From Ignavibacteriales bacterium (GTDB lineage: Bacteria; Bacteroidota; Ignavibacteria; Ignavibacteriales; Melioribacteraceae), in the NCBI GenBank assembly GCA_026390775.1, contig JAPLFF010000007.1, positions 372,001 to 436,000 on the forward strand: 64,000 bases of DNA, written 5' to 3'. A model generated the notes under the pieces. That model saw nothing but the letters and a program-made list of their open reading frames with translations, was not told where the DNA came from and made no database searches. A program made the translations under genes and the position numbers. Shown here one piece after another: positions 45,906 to 54,778 of this stretch (positions are counted from its first letter, which is position 1; each line of letters starts with the position of its first letter).

Positions 45906-46529
45906 TTAAAAAATGTGTTTTTCAATTGTAATATTTTTCATAACAATATCTTTTACGGGTTTATCACCGCGACTGGTTTGGACATTACTAATTTGGTATA
46001 CAACATCCATCCCATCAGTTACTTTACCAAAGATTGTATGCTTTCTATCAAGCCATAAAGTTGGTGCTACAGTTATAAAAAATTGGCTTCTATTTGTATT
46101 TGGTCCCGCATTTGCCATTGAAAGAATACCGGGGGTATTGTGGTGCAAACTGTTAACAAACTCATCTTCAAAATCATTTCCATAAATACTTTTCCCTCCC
46201 ATTCCGGTACCGGTTGAATCTCCGGTTTGAATCATAAAATCTTTTATTACCCTGTGAAAAATTACTCCGCTATAATATCCTTCAAGAGCTAAACCAACAA
46301 AATTTTTAACAGTTTTGGGTACTTCTTTTGCATATAGTTCAATTTCAATTTTACCAAGACTGGTTTCTATTGTTGCAACGAGTTGTTCATTATCTTTAAG
46401 ATTCATTAATGTATCCAAGCTAACTCCTTTTTTATATTCATTATTAAGAATAATAGTTTTATAATTTCTCTGGCAGGAAAAAAATATGAATGTAAATAAA
46501 ACAACTAAAATAATTTTACGTAAAAACAT
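45906..46529 (-). CDS. peptidyl-prolyl cis-trans isomerase, cyclophilin type, lipoprotein
   Basis: 207 residues with a lipoprotein signal peptide ending FIFFSC (Cys at residue 19). The cyclophilin core shows [62 protein letters not shown] and [12 protein letters not shown]. It catalyses proline isomerisation during folding of exported proteins, most likely anchored in the periplasm. It lies between uppP and holA with short gaps. Confidence 0.92.
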   Translation of the reverse strand: MFLRKIILVVLFTFIFFSCQRNYKTIILNNEYKKGVSLDTLMNLKDNEQLVATIETSLGKIEIELYAKEVPKTVKNFVGLALEGYYSGVIFHRVIKDFMIQTGDSTGTGMGGKSIYGNDFEDEFVNSLHHNTPGILSMANAGPNTNRSQFFITVAPTLWLDRKHTIFGKVTDGMDVVYQISNVQTSRGDKPVKDIVMKNITIEKHIF

Positions 46530-46539
46530 TTTTAATCCA

Positions 46540-47388
46540 TTAAGGTTGTAAAATACCTTTACTCAATAACAACAATATTATGATACCTGCAATTATGCGA
46601 TAAATAATAAATATTAAAGTGGAATTCTTCTTTAAGTACCTAAGTAAAAACTCTATCGAAATATAACCAACGATGGCTGAGACTATTGTAGCCGCAATAA
46701 GATTAATTATCTCCATCGAATTAATGTATTTGAGAGATTGATAAAATTCCAACAGACCGCTAGCGGCTACCGCTGGAATGCTCATCAAAAAAGAGAATCG
46801 TGCAGCAGTCTCTCGCTTTAATCCAAGGAATAATCCTGCTGTAATAGTTGTTCCGGAACGCGATGAACCAGGTATTAACGCAAATGATTGAGCTATTCCG
46901 ATTATTAATGCATCGTACCATTTTATATCTTTTGTCTCGCGGTTAAATTTACCAAGTTTCTCTGCAATAGTAAGAATAACAGCAAGCACTATTAAACTGG
47001 ATGCTATTACATATAAATTTTTTGTTAGCACTCCTTCTATGATATGCTTGAATCCTAATCCAATTATAGCAACGGGAATTGTTGCAATAACTATATACCA
47101 ACCCATCTTAGAATTAATTGTTTGATCACGAAAATTTTTTCTTTGAAAAAGATTATCGTTTAAAAAATCTTTTATGATAAGTATTAAATCCTTCCAGAAA
47201 TAAATTAATACTGCTAACAAAGTACCGAGCTGTATAACTGCAATGAACGCTGTCCAATGTTCGGGATGATCTAATGAAATTAGATTCATCAACTTTCCCG
47301 CAATTGTTAAGTGGCCGGTACTGCTGATCGGAAGAAATTCTGTTATTCCTTGTATGATTCCTAGAATTATTGCTTCTAATATATTCAT
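46540..47388 (-). CDS. uppP: undecaprenyl-diphosphatase
   Basis: BacA/UppP family, 282 residues with about eight membrane segments. [24 protein letters not shown] and [37 protein letters not shown] are the two conserved blocks holding the active-site residues. It recycles the lipid carrier used for peptidoglycan and O-antigen. It lies between the beta-barrel and cyclophilin genes with gaps of about 10 bases. Confidence 0.96.
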   Translation of the reverse strand: MNILEAIILGIIQGITEFLPISSTGHLTIAGKLMNLISLDHPEHWTAFIAVIQLGTLLAVLIYFWKDLILIIKDFLNDNLFQRKNFRDQTINSKMGWYIVIATIPVAIIGLGFKHIIEGVLTKNLYVIASSLIVLAVILTIAEKLGKFNRETKDIKWYDALIIGIAQSFALIPGSSRSGTTITAGLFLGLKRETAARFSFLMSIPAVAASGLLEFYQSLKYINSMEIINLIAATIVSAIVGYISIEFLLRYLKKNSTLIFIIYRIIAGIIILLLLSKGILQP

Positions 47389-47397
47389 GTTAATCCT

Positions 47398-48039
47398 TTA
47401 CAATGTTAGAGTAATACCTAAATAAATTCCGACTGAAATAGAATTCAAGTTTAATTTTTGACCGGAGACATTATTAATAAGCGACTTACTTCCATTTGAT
47501 AGCTCACCAGGCAAATCATATCTAAGATCGGCTCCAATCAAAACATAAAAATCTTTGCTGAGTAATGTGTTTCCAATTGCTCGTAACAAAAATCCTACAC
47601 CGGAAGCATTATAATTTGTACTTGTAAAGACTTTTTCGCTAAGTGCGACGTATCTGTAACCAAGTCCGCCGCCAAATTTGAATTGATAACCATTTCCCGG
47701 AATAACATAATATGCAATTATACTTGGACGATGCTGATAGTAAGAAATTTCATACGCACCACCGTTTCCAAAAGGAGCTGTGTAAGAATCAATTTGGAGA
47801 TTATATTCAATACCTATTGCAAAGTTATCGTGAATTTTATAATCAGCTTCAGTCGAAAATCCGACAGAACTTTTAAAAGAAGTAACTTGATTACCCGGCA
47901 AAGCATAACTTGAATTAACATAATCTCGAAATGACGGCGAAGATTTAAAATCGAGTCCCATAGCAAAATTTAGATTCCACTGTGCATCAACTTTACTAAG
48001 CGATACCAAAATAAAAAGTAAAATTAAAATCCGTTTCAT
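47398..48039 (-). CDS. outer membrane beta-barrel protein
   Basis: 213 residues with a signal peptide (about 1-19, ending VDAQ). The rest is alternating strands with many aromatic and Gly residues (GGAYEISYYQHRPSIIAYYV, FKFGGGLGYRYVALSEK, DFYVLIGADLRYDLPGEL) and ends SISVGIYLGITLTL, typical of small 8-stranded OMPs. No substrate can be named. The start overlaps the stop of the flippase-like gene (ATGA). Confidence 0.75.
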   Translation of the reverse strand: MKRILILLFILVSLSKVDAQWNLNFAMGLDFKSSPSFRDYVNSSYALPGNQVTSFKSSVGFSTEADYKIHDNFAIGIEYNLQIDSYTAPFGNGGAYEISYYQHRPSIIAYYVIPGNGYQFKFGGGLGYRYVALSEKVFTSTNYNASGVGFLLRAIGNTLLSKDFYVLIGADLRYDLPGELSNGSKSLINNVSGQKLNLNSISVGIYLGITLTL

Positions 48040-49109
48040 TTTTCTTCCGTATTGAGATTAAATACCGAAAGGAAAGTTTCTTTCTGTAATCCTTTTTTTT
48101 CTCTTTGTCTGTTAACTATAAAAATAAAGAGAAGAGTTGAGAGAATGAACAATACATAATTAATAAAATGAGTAAGAATAGCATAAGCGGCGCTAATCTC
48201 ATTGCTGAATAAAAATAATTGTGTTAGTACTAAAATTGTAATTGCATGGTATGGTCCGGTTCCTCCGGGAGTAGGAATCATAACGCCGAATGAAGTGATT
48301 GTCATTAAAATCCAAGCCATCTTAAATGTAACCGAACCGGAAGAATCCATTCCTAAAATGTAAAAACCGACATACGAACTAAGTGCATATAAAAGAAGTA
48401 TTAGTATTGTCCATATAACAATAAAAATAATATTTTTTGTTCCCTTTATACTTGATAGCCCGCTTAGAAGAGTATCAAAAATTGATTTCATACGGTTTGC
48501 TATTTTATCGCTAAATTTTTTAGAAATTTTAATTAAACCATTTCGAAATCTTTCTTGAAATTTTACAAGGAAGATTAGAAATAATGTAAGACAGAACATA
48601 AGCGAGAACCCGATGATGAGTGAAGTTTTTAACCACAGAATTTTATCATATAGATTAACCTGAAAAATACTTACACTTATCAATGCGGCAAATGCAAATG
48701 CCGCGATATCAATAATTCTTTCGACTACTATTGTTCCAATTACTGTAGAACGTGAGATTCCTTCCCACTTACCTAAAAATAATCCTCGGTATAATTCCCC
48801 TAACCTGGGTACAACACAACTAACACCATAACTAACCATAACTGATCCGAAAAGATGAAACATGGAAACATCTTTCTTTACAGAATTAATTATGTATTTC
48901 CATCTGATTGCCCTTGCGAGATGTGAAAAGAAAAAAACAACTATATAAAGTATTAGAGGTAGGATTGCGGATTTTGCAATAATCAAAAATGATTCACTAA
49001 GATTTACACCTCTGAAAGCAAAATAAAGGAACAGAATTGTAATTAAGATTGGAAAAGTATAACCGACAACCTTTGTGAGTTGATTATTATTTACATTATC
49101 TGAGGTCAA
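48036..49109 (-). CDS. flippase-like membrane protein (LPG synthetase TM region family, UPF0104)
   Basis: 357 residues with about eight membrane segments; HLARAIRWKYII, GYGVSC-like VSYGVSCVVPRLGELYRGL and PTPGGTGPYHAITIL are hallmarks of the PF03706 family. These are relatives of the membrane half of MprF and of AglD and are thought to move lipids or lipid-linked sugars. The start is TTG at 49109, overlapping lolA by 14 bases. Placement next to lolA and an OMP suggests an envelope lipid role. Confidence 0.85.
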   Translation of the reverse strand: MTSDNVNNNQLTKVVGYTFPILITILFLYFAFRGVNLSESFLIIAKSAILPLILYIVVFFFSHLARAIRWKYIINSVKKDVSMFHLFGSVMVSYGVSCVVPRLGELYRGLFLGKWEGISRSTVIGTIVVERIIDIAAFAFAALISVSIFQVNLYDKILWLKTSLIIGFSLMFCLTLFLIFLVKFQERFRNGLIKISKKFSDKIANRMKSIFDTLLSGLSSIKGTKNIIFIVIWTILILLLYALSSYVGFYILGMDSSGSVTFKMAWILMTITSFGVMIPTPGGTGPYHAITILVLTQLFLFSNEISAAYAILTHFINYVLFILSTLLFIFIVNRQREKKGLQKETFLSVFNLNTEEK

Positions 49110-49716
49110 TAACTTGTATCCCTTTGGGAGTAATAAAAGTAAATTTTGTGTCAGGTAAATCTTGATTTATTTTAATCTCAGAGAACTGAAATGCATATCG
49201 CATTTCACCTCTATCCACAATTTCTAATTTGTTTACCATTCCGTCTGCGGAAACCCAAATTTTTACAATCTTAAATTGAAGATCTTGGTCTTTAGGAACC
49301 ATTTCCATTAAGAATTCTCCGCTTGTTACAGTTTCATCTTTCACCACGCGGCTTTTACAAAGCGGCGGATAATCGAAGATAAACTGTTCCAGCGAAAAAG
49401 ATGTTGGGTCATCGGATAAATTACTGATAACTACTCTGTTAAATCTCTTATCGTTATTCCAAATTGTTTGACCATCTGAAATAATTAATTGAGATTTTAA
49501 ATCAACGATAAATTTATTTTTTCTTTTGTAGGAGAATTTGCCGTTAGTCTTACCGACATCATTTCCTTTGGCATTAAAATAATTTTGTGCGAAGTTCGCT
49601 GTAAAATTATTTATTGAGCTAAACTTGTTCTGGATTTTTTTTAGTACATCATTAGCAGATTGAGCAAAGATCAGCGATGATATTACAAAAAGAAAAAATA
49701 TTAGTTTAGTTTTCAT
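49096..49716 (-). CDS. lolA: outer membrane lipoprotein carrier protein LolA
   Basis: 206 residues with a signal peptide (about 1-18, ending IFAQ). The body NDVLKKIQNKFSSINNFTANFAQNYF, GKFSYKRKNKFIVDLKSQLIISDGQTIWNNDK and YAFQFSEIKINQDLPDTKFTF fits the LolA fold that ferries lipoproteins across the periplasm. It sits directly downstream of ftsK by 1 base, an order common in this group. Confidence 0.92.
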   Translation of the reverse strand: MKTKLIFFLFVISSLIFAQSANDVLKKIQNKFSSINNFTANFAQNYFNAKGNDVGKTNGKFSYKRKNKFIVDLKSQLIISDGQTIWNNDKRFNRVVISNLSDDPTSFSLEQFIFDYPPLCKSRVVKDETVTSGEFLMEMVPKDQDLQFKIVKIWVSADGMVNKLEIVDRGEMRYAFQFSEIKINQDLPDTKFTFITPKGIQVIDLR

Positions 49717-49717
49717 T

Positions 49718-52189
49718 TTATAACGATCTTAATATTGTTTCCAATTGTTCTTCATTATCAACAATAACTTCGCGTGCTTTACTTCCTTCCGAAGGTCCAA
49801 CAATGCCTGCTTGTTCAAGTTGATCTACAATTCTAGCCGCTCGTGAATAACCTAATTTTAATCTTCTCTGAAGCAAAGATACCGAACCTTGCTGATGCCG
49901 TACAATCACTCTTGCAGCGTCTTCAAACATCGGATCAAGATCATTCAGAAAATCACCCAGTGCTTCTTTCTTCTTATCATACAAAGACGGAAGAAAATAT
50001 CTTTTTGAAAATCCTTTTTGAACGTAAATGAAATTAGTAAACTTTTCAACTTCTTCTGTAGAAATAAAAGCATTTTGAATACGGATCGGCTTCGGCATTC
50101 CGCCAGGTAAAAACAACATATCGCCCTGTCCCAACAACTGTTCGGCACCGTTCATATCAAGAATTGTTCTTGAATCTATCTTTGTTGCAACTTGGTAAGC
50201 CATCCTTGCGCTGAAGTTTGCTTTAATTACGCCGGTAATAACATTAACTGAAGGCCGTTGCGTTGCAAGAATTAAATGTATTCCAACAGCGCGTGCAAGT
50301 TGAGCAAGACGGGCAATAGGTTCTTCCACTTCTTTACCTGAAGTGATCATTAGATCTGCCAATTCATCAATAACAATAACAATGTAAGGTAGTTTGTAAA
50401 ATTTCATCTCGTCTGTATCTTTAGGTCTCGATTTCGGATTCAGAACTTTTTTATTGTAGTCAATAATATTTCTAACTCCGACCTTAGCAAGTTTATCATA
50501 TCGTTTTTCCATTTCATATTCTACAGCTTTAAGAATAAGAAGAGCGTTAGATGGATTGGTTATAATTTCTTCTTCAAGGTCAGGTGAGACTGCAAGGAAA
50601 TGTTTACTTAATCTTTTATATAATGATAGCTCAATTTTTTTAGGATCAACAATCACAAATTTTACATCTGACGGATGTTTAGCATAAATTAAACTGGCAA
50701 GAATCATATTAAGGCCAACACTCTTACCCGAACCTGTTGACCCTGCAATCAGCATGTGAGGCATCTTAGCTAAATCAGTAATGTAAACTTCGCCGGAAAT
50801 TGTTTTACCTAATGCCATCGGTAATTCATCTTTAGATTCACTTAATTTTTTCAGTACAGAACTTGCTCTTACAATAGTAGCGTGCGCATTGGGAATCTCA
50901 ACACCTATTGCACTCTTCCCGGGAATAGGTGCAATAATTCGGATTCCACGCGCAGCTAACGCTAATGCAATATCATGTTCAAGACTTACAATGCGGCTGA
51001 TTTTAACTCCGGGTGCGGGAACAATTTCATAAAGTGTAACAACCGGTCCCGGTGTAACAGTAATATCATCAATCTGAATATCAAACAAAGCTAATTTATC
51101 TTTAAGCAATGCAGCATTTTTCTTTAATTCGCTTTCGTTCACTTTAATTTCTTCATCGCCGGGTGGAATTAAAAGATCTAAAGTTGGTGGAGTATAATTA
51201 ATTTTTTCATCCCATTGATCTGGCATAGCAGCTTCAGCATCTTTATCTACTGCAGGAATAATTTCATCATCATCCTTCAGTTTTGATTCAGTTTTTTTAG
51301 ATTTAAGCTGATCACTTATTTTATCGGCTGATTCAGAAAATTTTTCCGGCTGATCTTTTTTAACGATTGTAATTTTTGTTTCTGCGGGAGTTTCATCTTC
51401 TGCATCTAATTCTTCATCCTTACTCTTAAATAGAGATCTTAATTTACTCTCACCGCGTAAATTTTTAATCTTCGAAATATTTTCATCTGATTTATCATCT
51501 GCGGGAACTTTAATTTTTATTTCTTCATCAGTTTCTTCCCTGCTGAAAAGACCTTTTAGAAATTCCCACACCGAACTAAACTTAAAATCAAACGCAATGA
51601 TCATTGTAACCAACATAGCAGTGCTAAGAAATATTACACTTCCAAGACCACCTAACAATCTGCTGATCACAGTTCCGAAGAAAAATCCGATCTTACCTGA
51701 TAGCTCATAATAATCAGTTAAAAGAGAAATCTCGGGAGTAAATTGAATCATCCCAAAAAATGTTGAGAGTAAGATTCCCATTACGATTAAAAAATTGGAT
51801 AGATAAAGGGGAAGTTTATACTCATTGACCCTACGTAATATAGAATAACCCCAGATAAACATTATTACCGGGAATATAATAGAAAAGTAACCGATGGTTG
51901 AGCGAATCAAAAAATGGGAGACGTATGCACCCAATATTCCAAGCCAATTATGCGTGGTAGCAGCTTTATTTGCTAATTCGGGATTTGATCCGAATCCAAA
52001 CAGGTCTAAAAATTTATATGAGAAATATGATTCATCATATCTTGAGTACGTAAGAATGCTTAAAAAAATTAGAAGTGCAAGAATAACTAAGAATATACCA
52101 AGCAGCTTTTTTTTCTTTTCCGGAGAAACAACAAAAAAATTTTCTCCCACGGAAGAAGAATTTTCTTTTGATTTATTTTTCTTCGGCAT
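49718..52189 (-). CDS. ftsK: DNA translocase FtsK/SpoIIIE
   Basis: 823 residues. Four membrane segments (about 28-200), an acidic and Lys-rich linker (about 215-330), then alpha and beta motor domains with Walker A GSTGSGKSVGLN, VKFVIVDPKKIELSLYKRL, Walker B IVIVIDELADLM, and LILATQRPSVNVITG. The C-terminal gamma domain (RRLKLGYSRAARIVDQLE ... GPSEGSKAREV) reads KOPS-type sites. It pumps the chromosome terminus during division and activates XerCD. The comB stop is 2 bases upstream of its start. Confidence 0.96.
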   Translation of the reverse strand: MPKKNKSKENSSSVGENFFVVSPEKKKKLLGIFLVILALLIFLSILTYSRYDESYFSYKFLDLFGFGSNPELANKAATTHNWLGILGAYVSHFLIRSTIGYFSIIFPVIMFIWGYSILRRVNEYKLPLYLSNFLIVMGILLSTFFGMIQFTPEISLLTDYYELSGKIGFFFGTVISRLLGGLGSVIFLSTAMLVTMIIAFDFKFSSVWEFLKGLFSREETDEEIKIKVPADDKSDENISKIKNLRGESKLRSLFKSKDEELDAEDETPAETKITIVKKDQPEKFSESADKISDQLKSKKTESKLKDDDEIIPAVDKDAEAAMPDQWDEKINYTPPTLDLLIPPGDEEIKVNESELKKNAALLKDKLALFDIQIDDITVTPGPVVTLYEIVPAPGVKISRIVSLEHDIALALAARGIRIIAPIPGKSAIGVEIPNAHATIVRASSVLKKLSESKDELPMALGKTISGEVYITDLAKMPHMLIAGSTGSGKSVGLNMILASLIYAKHPSDVKFVIVDPKKIELSLYKRLSKHFLAVSPDLEEEIITNPSNALLILKAVEYEMEKRYDKLAKVGVRNIIDYNKKVLNPKSRPKDTDEMKFYKLPYIVIVIDELADLMITSGKEVEEPIARLAQLARAVGIHLILATQRPSVNVITGVIKANFSARMAYQVATKIDSRTILDMNGAEQLLGQGDMLFLPGGMPKPIRIQNAFISTEEVEKFTNFIYVQKGFSKRYFLPSLYDKKKEALGDFLNDLDPMFEDAARVIVRHQQGSVSLLQRRLKLGYSRAARIVDQLEQAGIVGPSEGSKAREVIVDNEEQLETILRSL

Positions 52190-52191
52190 TT

Positions 52192-52959
52192 TTATATAGT
52201 TTTAGGTTCGTTAACGTTATCGTTCAGGGGTGCTGCAATTTCTAATTTTTTAATAGCACCCGATAGATAATACGGAATCATATCTGTAGTTCCAAACTGA
52301 GCGCATTCTTTGATGTCGGCAGTAAATCCATTTTCAACCAATAGCTTACCGTGTTCGGTTTGCTTTAACATCTTTGCAATACTTTTTCCAAAAGATTTAT
52401 AAAGAACAGAACTAGCTCTTCCGGAATCAGTGATTTCAATGGTCTTATCAACTTTTTGTAATTCGCTAACTAAATTACCGGCGCAAACCGCATCTTCCAT
52501 ATTAAAATTTCCGTTTGAACCACCGCAAACAATTTCTACATCTTTATTAAGTTTTAACAGCTGATCAGCTATTGCCGGTAGATTATTGAAACAACAGATA
52601 TAAAGATTTTCCGAAAACTTTGCTTTTACAATTGCTTTAGTGCCATTAGTTGTATAAAGGATAATTGATTTACCTGATACGATTTCAGGTTTATATTCTA
52701 ACGGGGAATTACCAAGATTGAATCCCTCAACTTTTTTTGTGTTGCGCTCACCGCCAAGAATTGTCTGCCCGCCAAATGCATTACCGGAAACCTTCATAGC
52801 AAAATCAACGGTACCAACCGGAATAACTTCGCGTGCACCGTTTTTTAACGCTGTAACTATTACTGTTGAAGCACGCAGAACATCAATTACAACGGAAGTC
52901 TTTCCCGTAAAATAGAGTTCATCAAATTGTTGATGTGTATAATGAATGTTTATTTTCAT
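52192..52959 (-). CDS. comB: 2-phosphosulfolactate phosphatase-like protein (ComB)
   Basis: 255 residues of the ComB family: KTSVVIDVLRASTVIVTALKNGAREVIPV, GGERNTKKVEGFNLGNSPLEY, ILYTTNGTKAI and CGGSNGNFNMEDAVCAG. In methanogens ComB acts in coenzyme M synthesis; bacteria with lone comB genes usually lack that pathway, and no comA/comC is seen here. It probably dephosphorylates a related sulfonate or sugar phosphate. It lies between gcvT and ftsK with 1-2-base gaps. Confidence 0.88.
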   Translation of the reverse strand: MKINIHYTHQQFDELYFTGKTSVVIDVLRASTVIVTALKNGAREVIPVGTVDFAMKVSGNAFGGQTILGGERNTKKVEGFNLGNSPLEYKPEIVSGKSIILYTTNGTKAIVKAKFSENLYICCFNNLPAIADQLLKLNKDVEIVCGGSNGNFNMEDAVCAGNLVSELQKVDKTIEITDSGRASSVLYKSFGKSIAKMLKQTEHGKLLVENGFTADIKECAQFGTTDMIPYYLSGAIKKLEIAAPLNDNVNEPKTI

Positions 52960-52960
52960 A

Positions 52961-54043
52961 TTAGTTTTTCACAAAAGGTAGTTTAGTAATAATAGCAGGT
53001 ACTTCCTTGCCCCGAATTAAAAAATTTATTTTTCCGCCTTCTTTAGCATGCTGAATTTCAACATAACCTAACGCAATTGCTTTTTCTAGTATTGGACTTA
53101 CTGTTCCACTTGTTATATGCCCAACAACTTTACCGTCTACTGATAAATCATAACCATGTCTTGGAAACGCTTTCTCATTGGAAACAATTGGTACTAATTT
53201 TCTTTTCAATCCTTCTTCCTTAACTTTCACCAAAATATCTTTAGAAATAAATTCTTGCTTTTTCAATTTTGTTATCCAGCCAAGTCCGGCTTCCAAAGTA
53301 TTTGTTGTTTGATCAATATCGTTTCCGTAAAGGCAAAAACCCATTTCCAAACGAAGAGAATCGCGGGCACCTAAACCAACGGGTTGAATATCATATTCTT
53401 TACCGTTTTCGAATAAAGCATTCCAAACTTTTTCTGCATCGGTTTCGTTACCTTTGAAATATAATTCATAACCAAGTTCGCCAGTGTATCCTGTGCGGGA
53501 AATGATCATATCAATTCCGGCAACTTTGGCAAAGAAGAAATGATAGTATTCTAAATCCAAAGGTTTATCACAAATTTTTTGAATTACGTTTTTTGAGTTT
53601 GGTCCTTGAACTGCCAGAAGAGAATATTCGTCGCTCTCATCATTAATTTGAACACCGAACTTATTATTTTCTTGCATCCAATTAAAATCTTTATCCTTGT
53701 TAGAAGCGTTAACTACAAGCATAAATTCTTTTTCATTGATTCTATAAACAAGAAGGTCGTCAACAATTCCGCCGTCAGGATAACACATTGCGGAGTATTG
53801 TACTCTTCCGTTTGTAAGAAGAGATGCATCGTTCACAGTAATATGTTGAACAAAATTCAATGCTCTGTCTCCCTTAATAAATATTTCACCCATATGGGAA
53901 ACATCAAACACTCCAACAGAAGTACGAACAGCTTTGTGTTCCGCAATAATAGATGAATACTGTACGGGCATACTATAACCGGCGAAATCTACAATTTTAG
54001 CACCAAGTTTTTCGTGAATCGAATAAAATTTTGTTTTCTTCAT
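52961..54043 (-). CDS. gcvT: aminomethyltransferase (glycine cleavage T protein)
   Basis: 360 residues. MKKTKFYSIHEKLGAKIVDFAGYSMPVQY is the usual N-terminus; GVFDVSHMGEI, LLAVQGPNSKNVI, RTGYTGELGYELYF and GLGARDSLRLEMGFCLYGNDID follow. It moves the methylene group of glycine to tetrahydrofolate. I choose ATG 54043, 5 bases after the fsa stop, instead of an ATG at 54070 inside fsa that adds nine non-conserved residues. gcvH and gcvP are not in the window. Confidence 0.95.
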   Translation of the reverse strand: MKKTKFYSIHEKLGAKIVDFAGYSMPVQYSSIIAEHKAVRTSVGVFDVSHMGEIFIKGDRALNFVQHITVNDASLLTNGRVQYSAMCYPDGGIVDDLLVYRINEKEFMLVVNASNKDKDFNWMQENNKFGVQINDESDEYSLLAVQGPNSKNVIQKICDKPLDLEYYHFFFAKVAGIDMIISRTGYTGELGYELYFKGNETDAEKVWNALFENGKEYDIQPVGLGARDSLRLEMGFCLYGNDIDQTTNTLEAGLGWITKLKKQEFISKDILVKVKEEGLKRKLVPIVSNEKAFPRHGYDLSVDGKVVGHITSGTVSPILEKAIALGYVEIQHAKEGGKINFLIRGKEVPAIITKLPFVKN

Positions 54044-54048
54044 AACAA

Positions 54049-54693
54049 CTATTGATTTAATTTTTTCCAATCGCTCAAGAATTTTTCCAGACCCAGATCA
54101 GTAAGCGGATGTTTAAATAATTTATTAATTACATCAAACGGCATTGTTGCAACATGTGCACCCATCATTGCTGCATCAACCAAATGAAGAGGATGGCGGA
54201 TACTTGCAACAAGAACTTGAGTCTTATAATTATAGTTATTGTATATCTGGACAATCTGCTTAATCAATCCCATTCCATCTTGGCTAATATCATCTAATCT
54301 TCCAACAAACGGGGAGATATAAGTTGCGCCTGCTTTTGCAGCTAGCAATGCTTGTGAAGGCGAGAAGCACAAAGTAACATTTGTATTGATTCCTTCCCCG
54401 CTTAAAGATTTAACTGCTTTGATTCCTTCTTTGATCAGCGGAACTTTAACAACAATATTTTTATGGATCTTTGCCAGCTCATGCGCTTCTTTCATTATTC
54501 CATCGTAATCTGTGGAAACAACTTCCGCGCTGATTGGTCCGTCTACTATCTTTATGATTTCAGCAAGAAGTTCACGAAAGTTTTTTCCTTCCTTTGCAAC
54601 TAGAGACGGGTTCGTTGTTACACCATCCAGCAAACCATAAGAAGCGGCTTCTTTAATCTCGTTAATATTTGCGGTATCAATAAAGAATTTCAT
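54049..54693 (-). CDS. fsa: transaldolase / fructose-6-phosphate aldolase family
   Basis: 214 residues of the short transaldolase family: [43 protein letters not shown] with the Schiff-base Lys near residue 83, [31 protein letters not shown] and [11 protein letters not shown]. It works in the non-oxidative pentose phosphate pathway or as an aldolase; motif data do not separate the two. Upstream of gcvT in the same unit. Confidence 0.92.
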   Translation of the reverse strand: MKFFIDTANINEIKEAASYGLLDGVTTNPSLVAKEGKNFRELLAEIIKIVDGPISAEVVSTDYDGIMKEAHELAKIHKNIVVKVPLIKEGIKAVKSLSGEGINTNVTLCFSPSQALLAAKAGATYISPFVGRLDDISQDGMGLIKQIVQIYNNYNYKTQVLVASIRHPLHLVDAAMMGAHVATMPFDVINKLFKHPLTDLGLEKFLSDWKKLNQ

Positions 54694-54778
54694 AATATTC
54701 TCTTACTATATTAATAAATAATTTGTTGTTTGAAAATTAATAAAAATTGATCTTAATTATACGGGTTAAGATTTTCTC

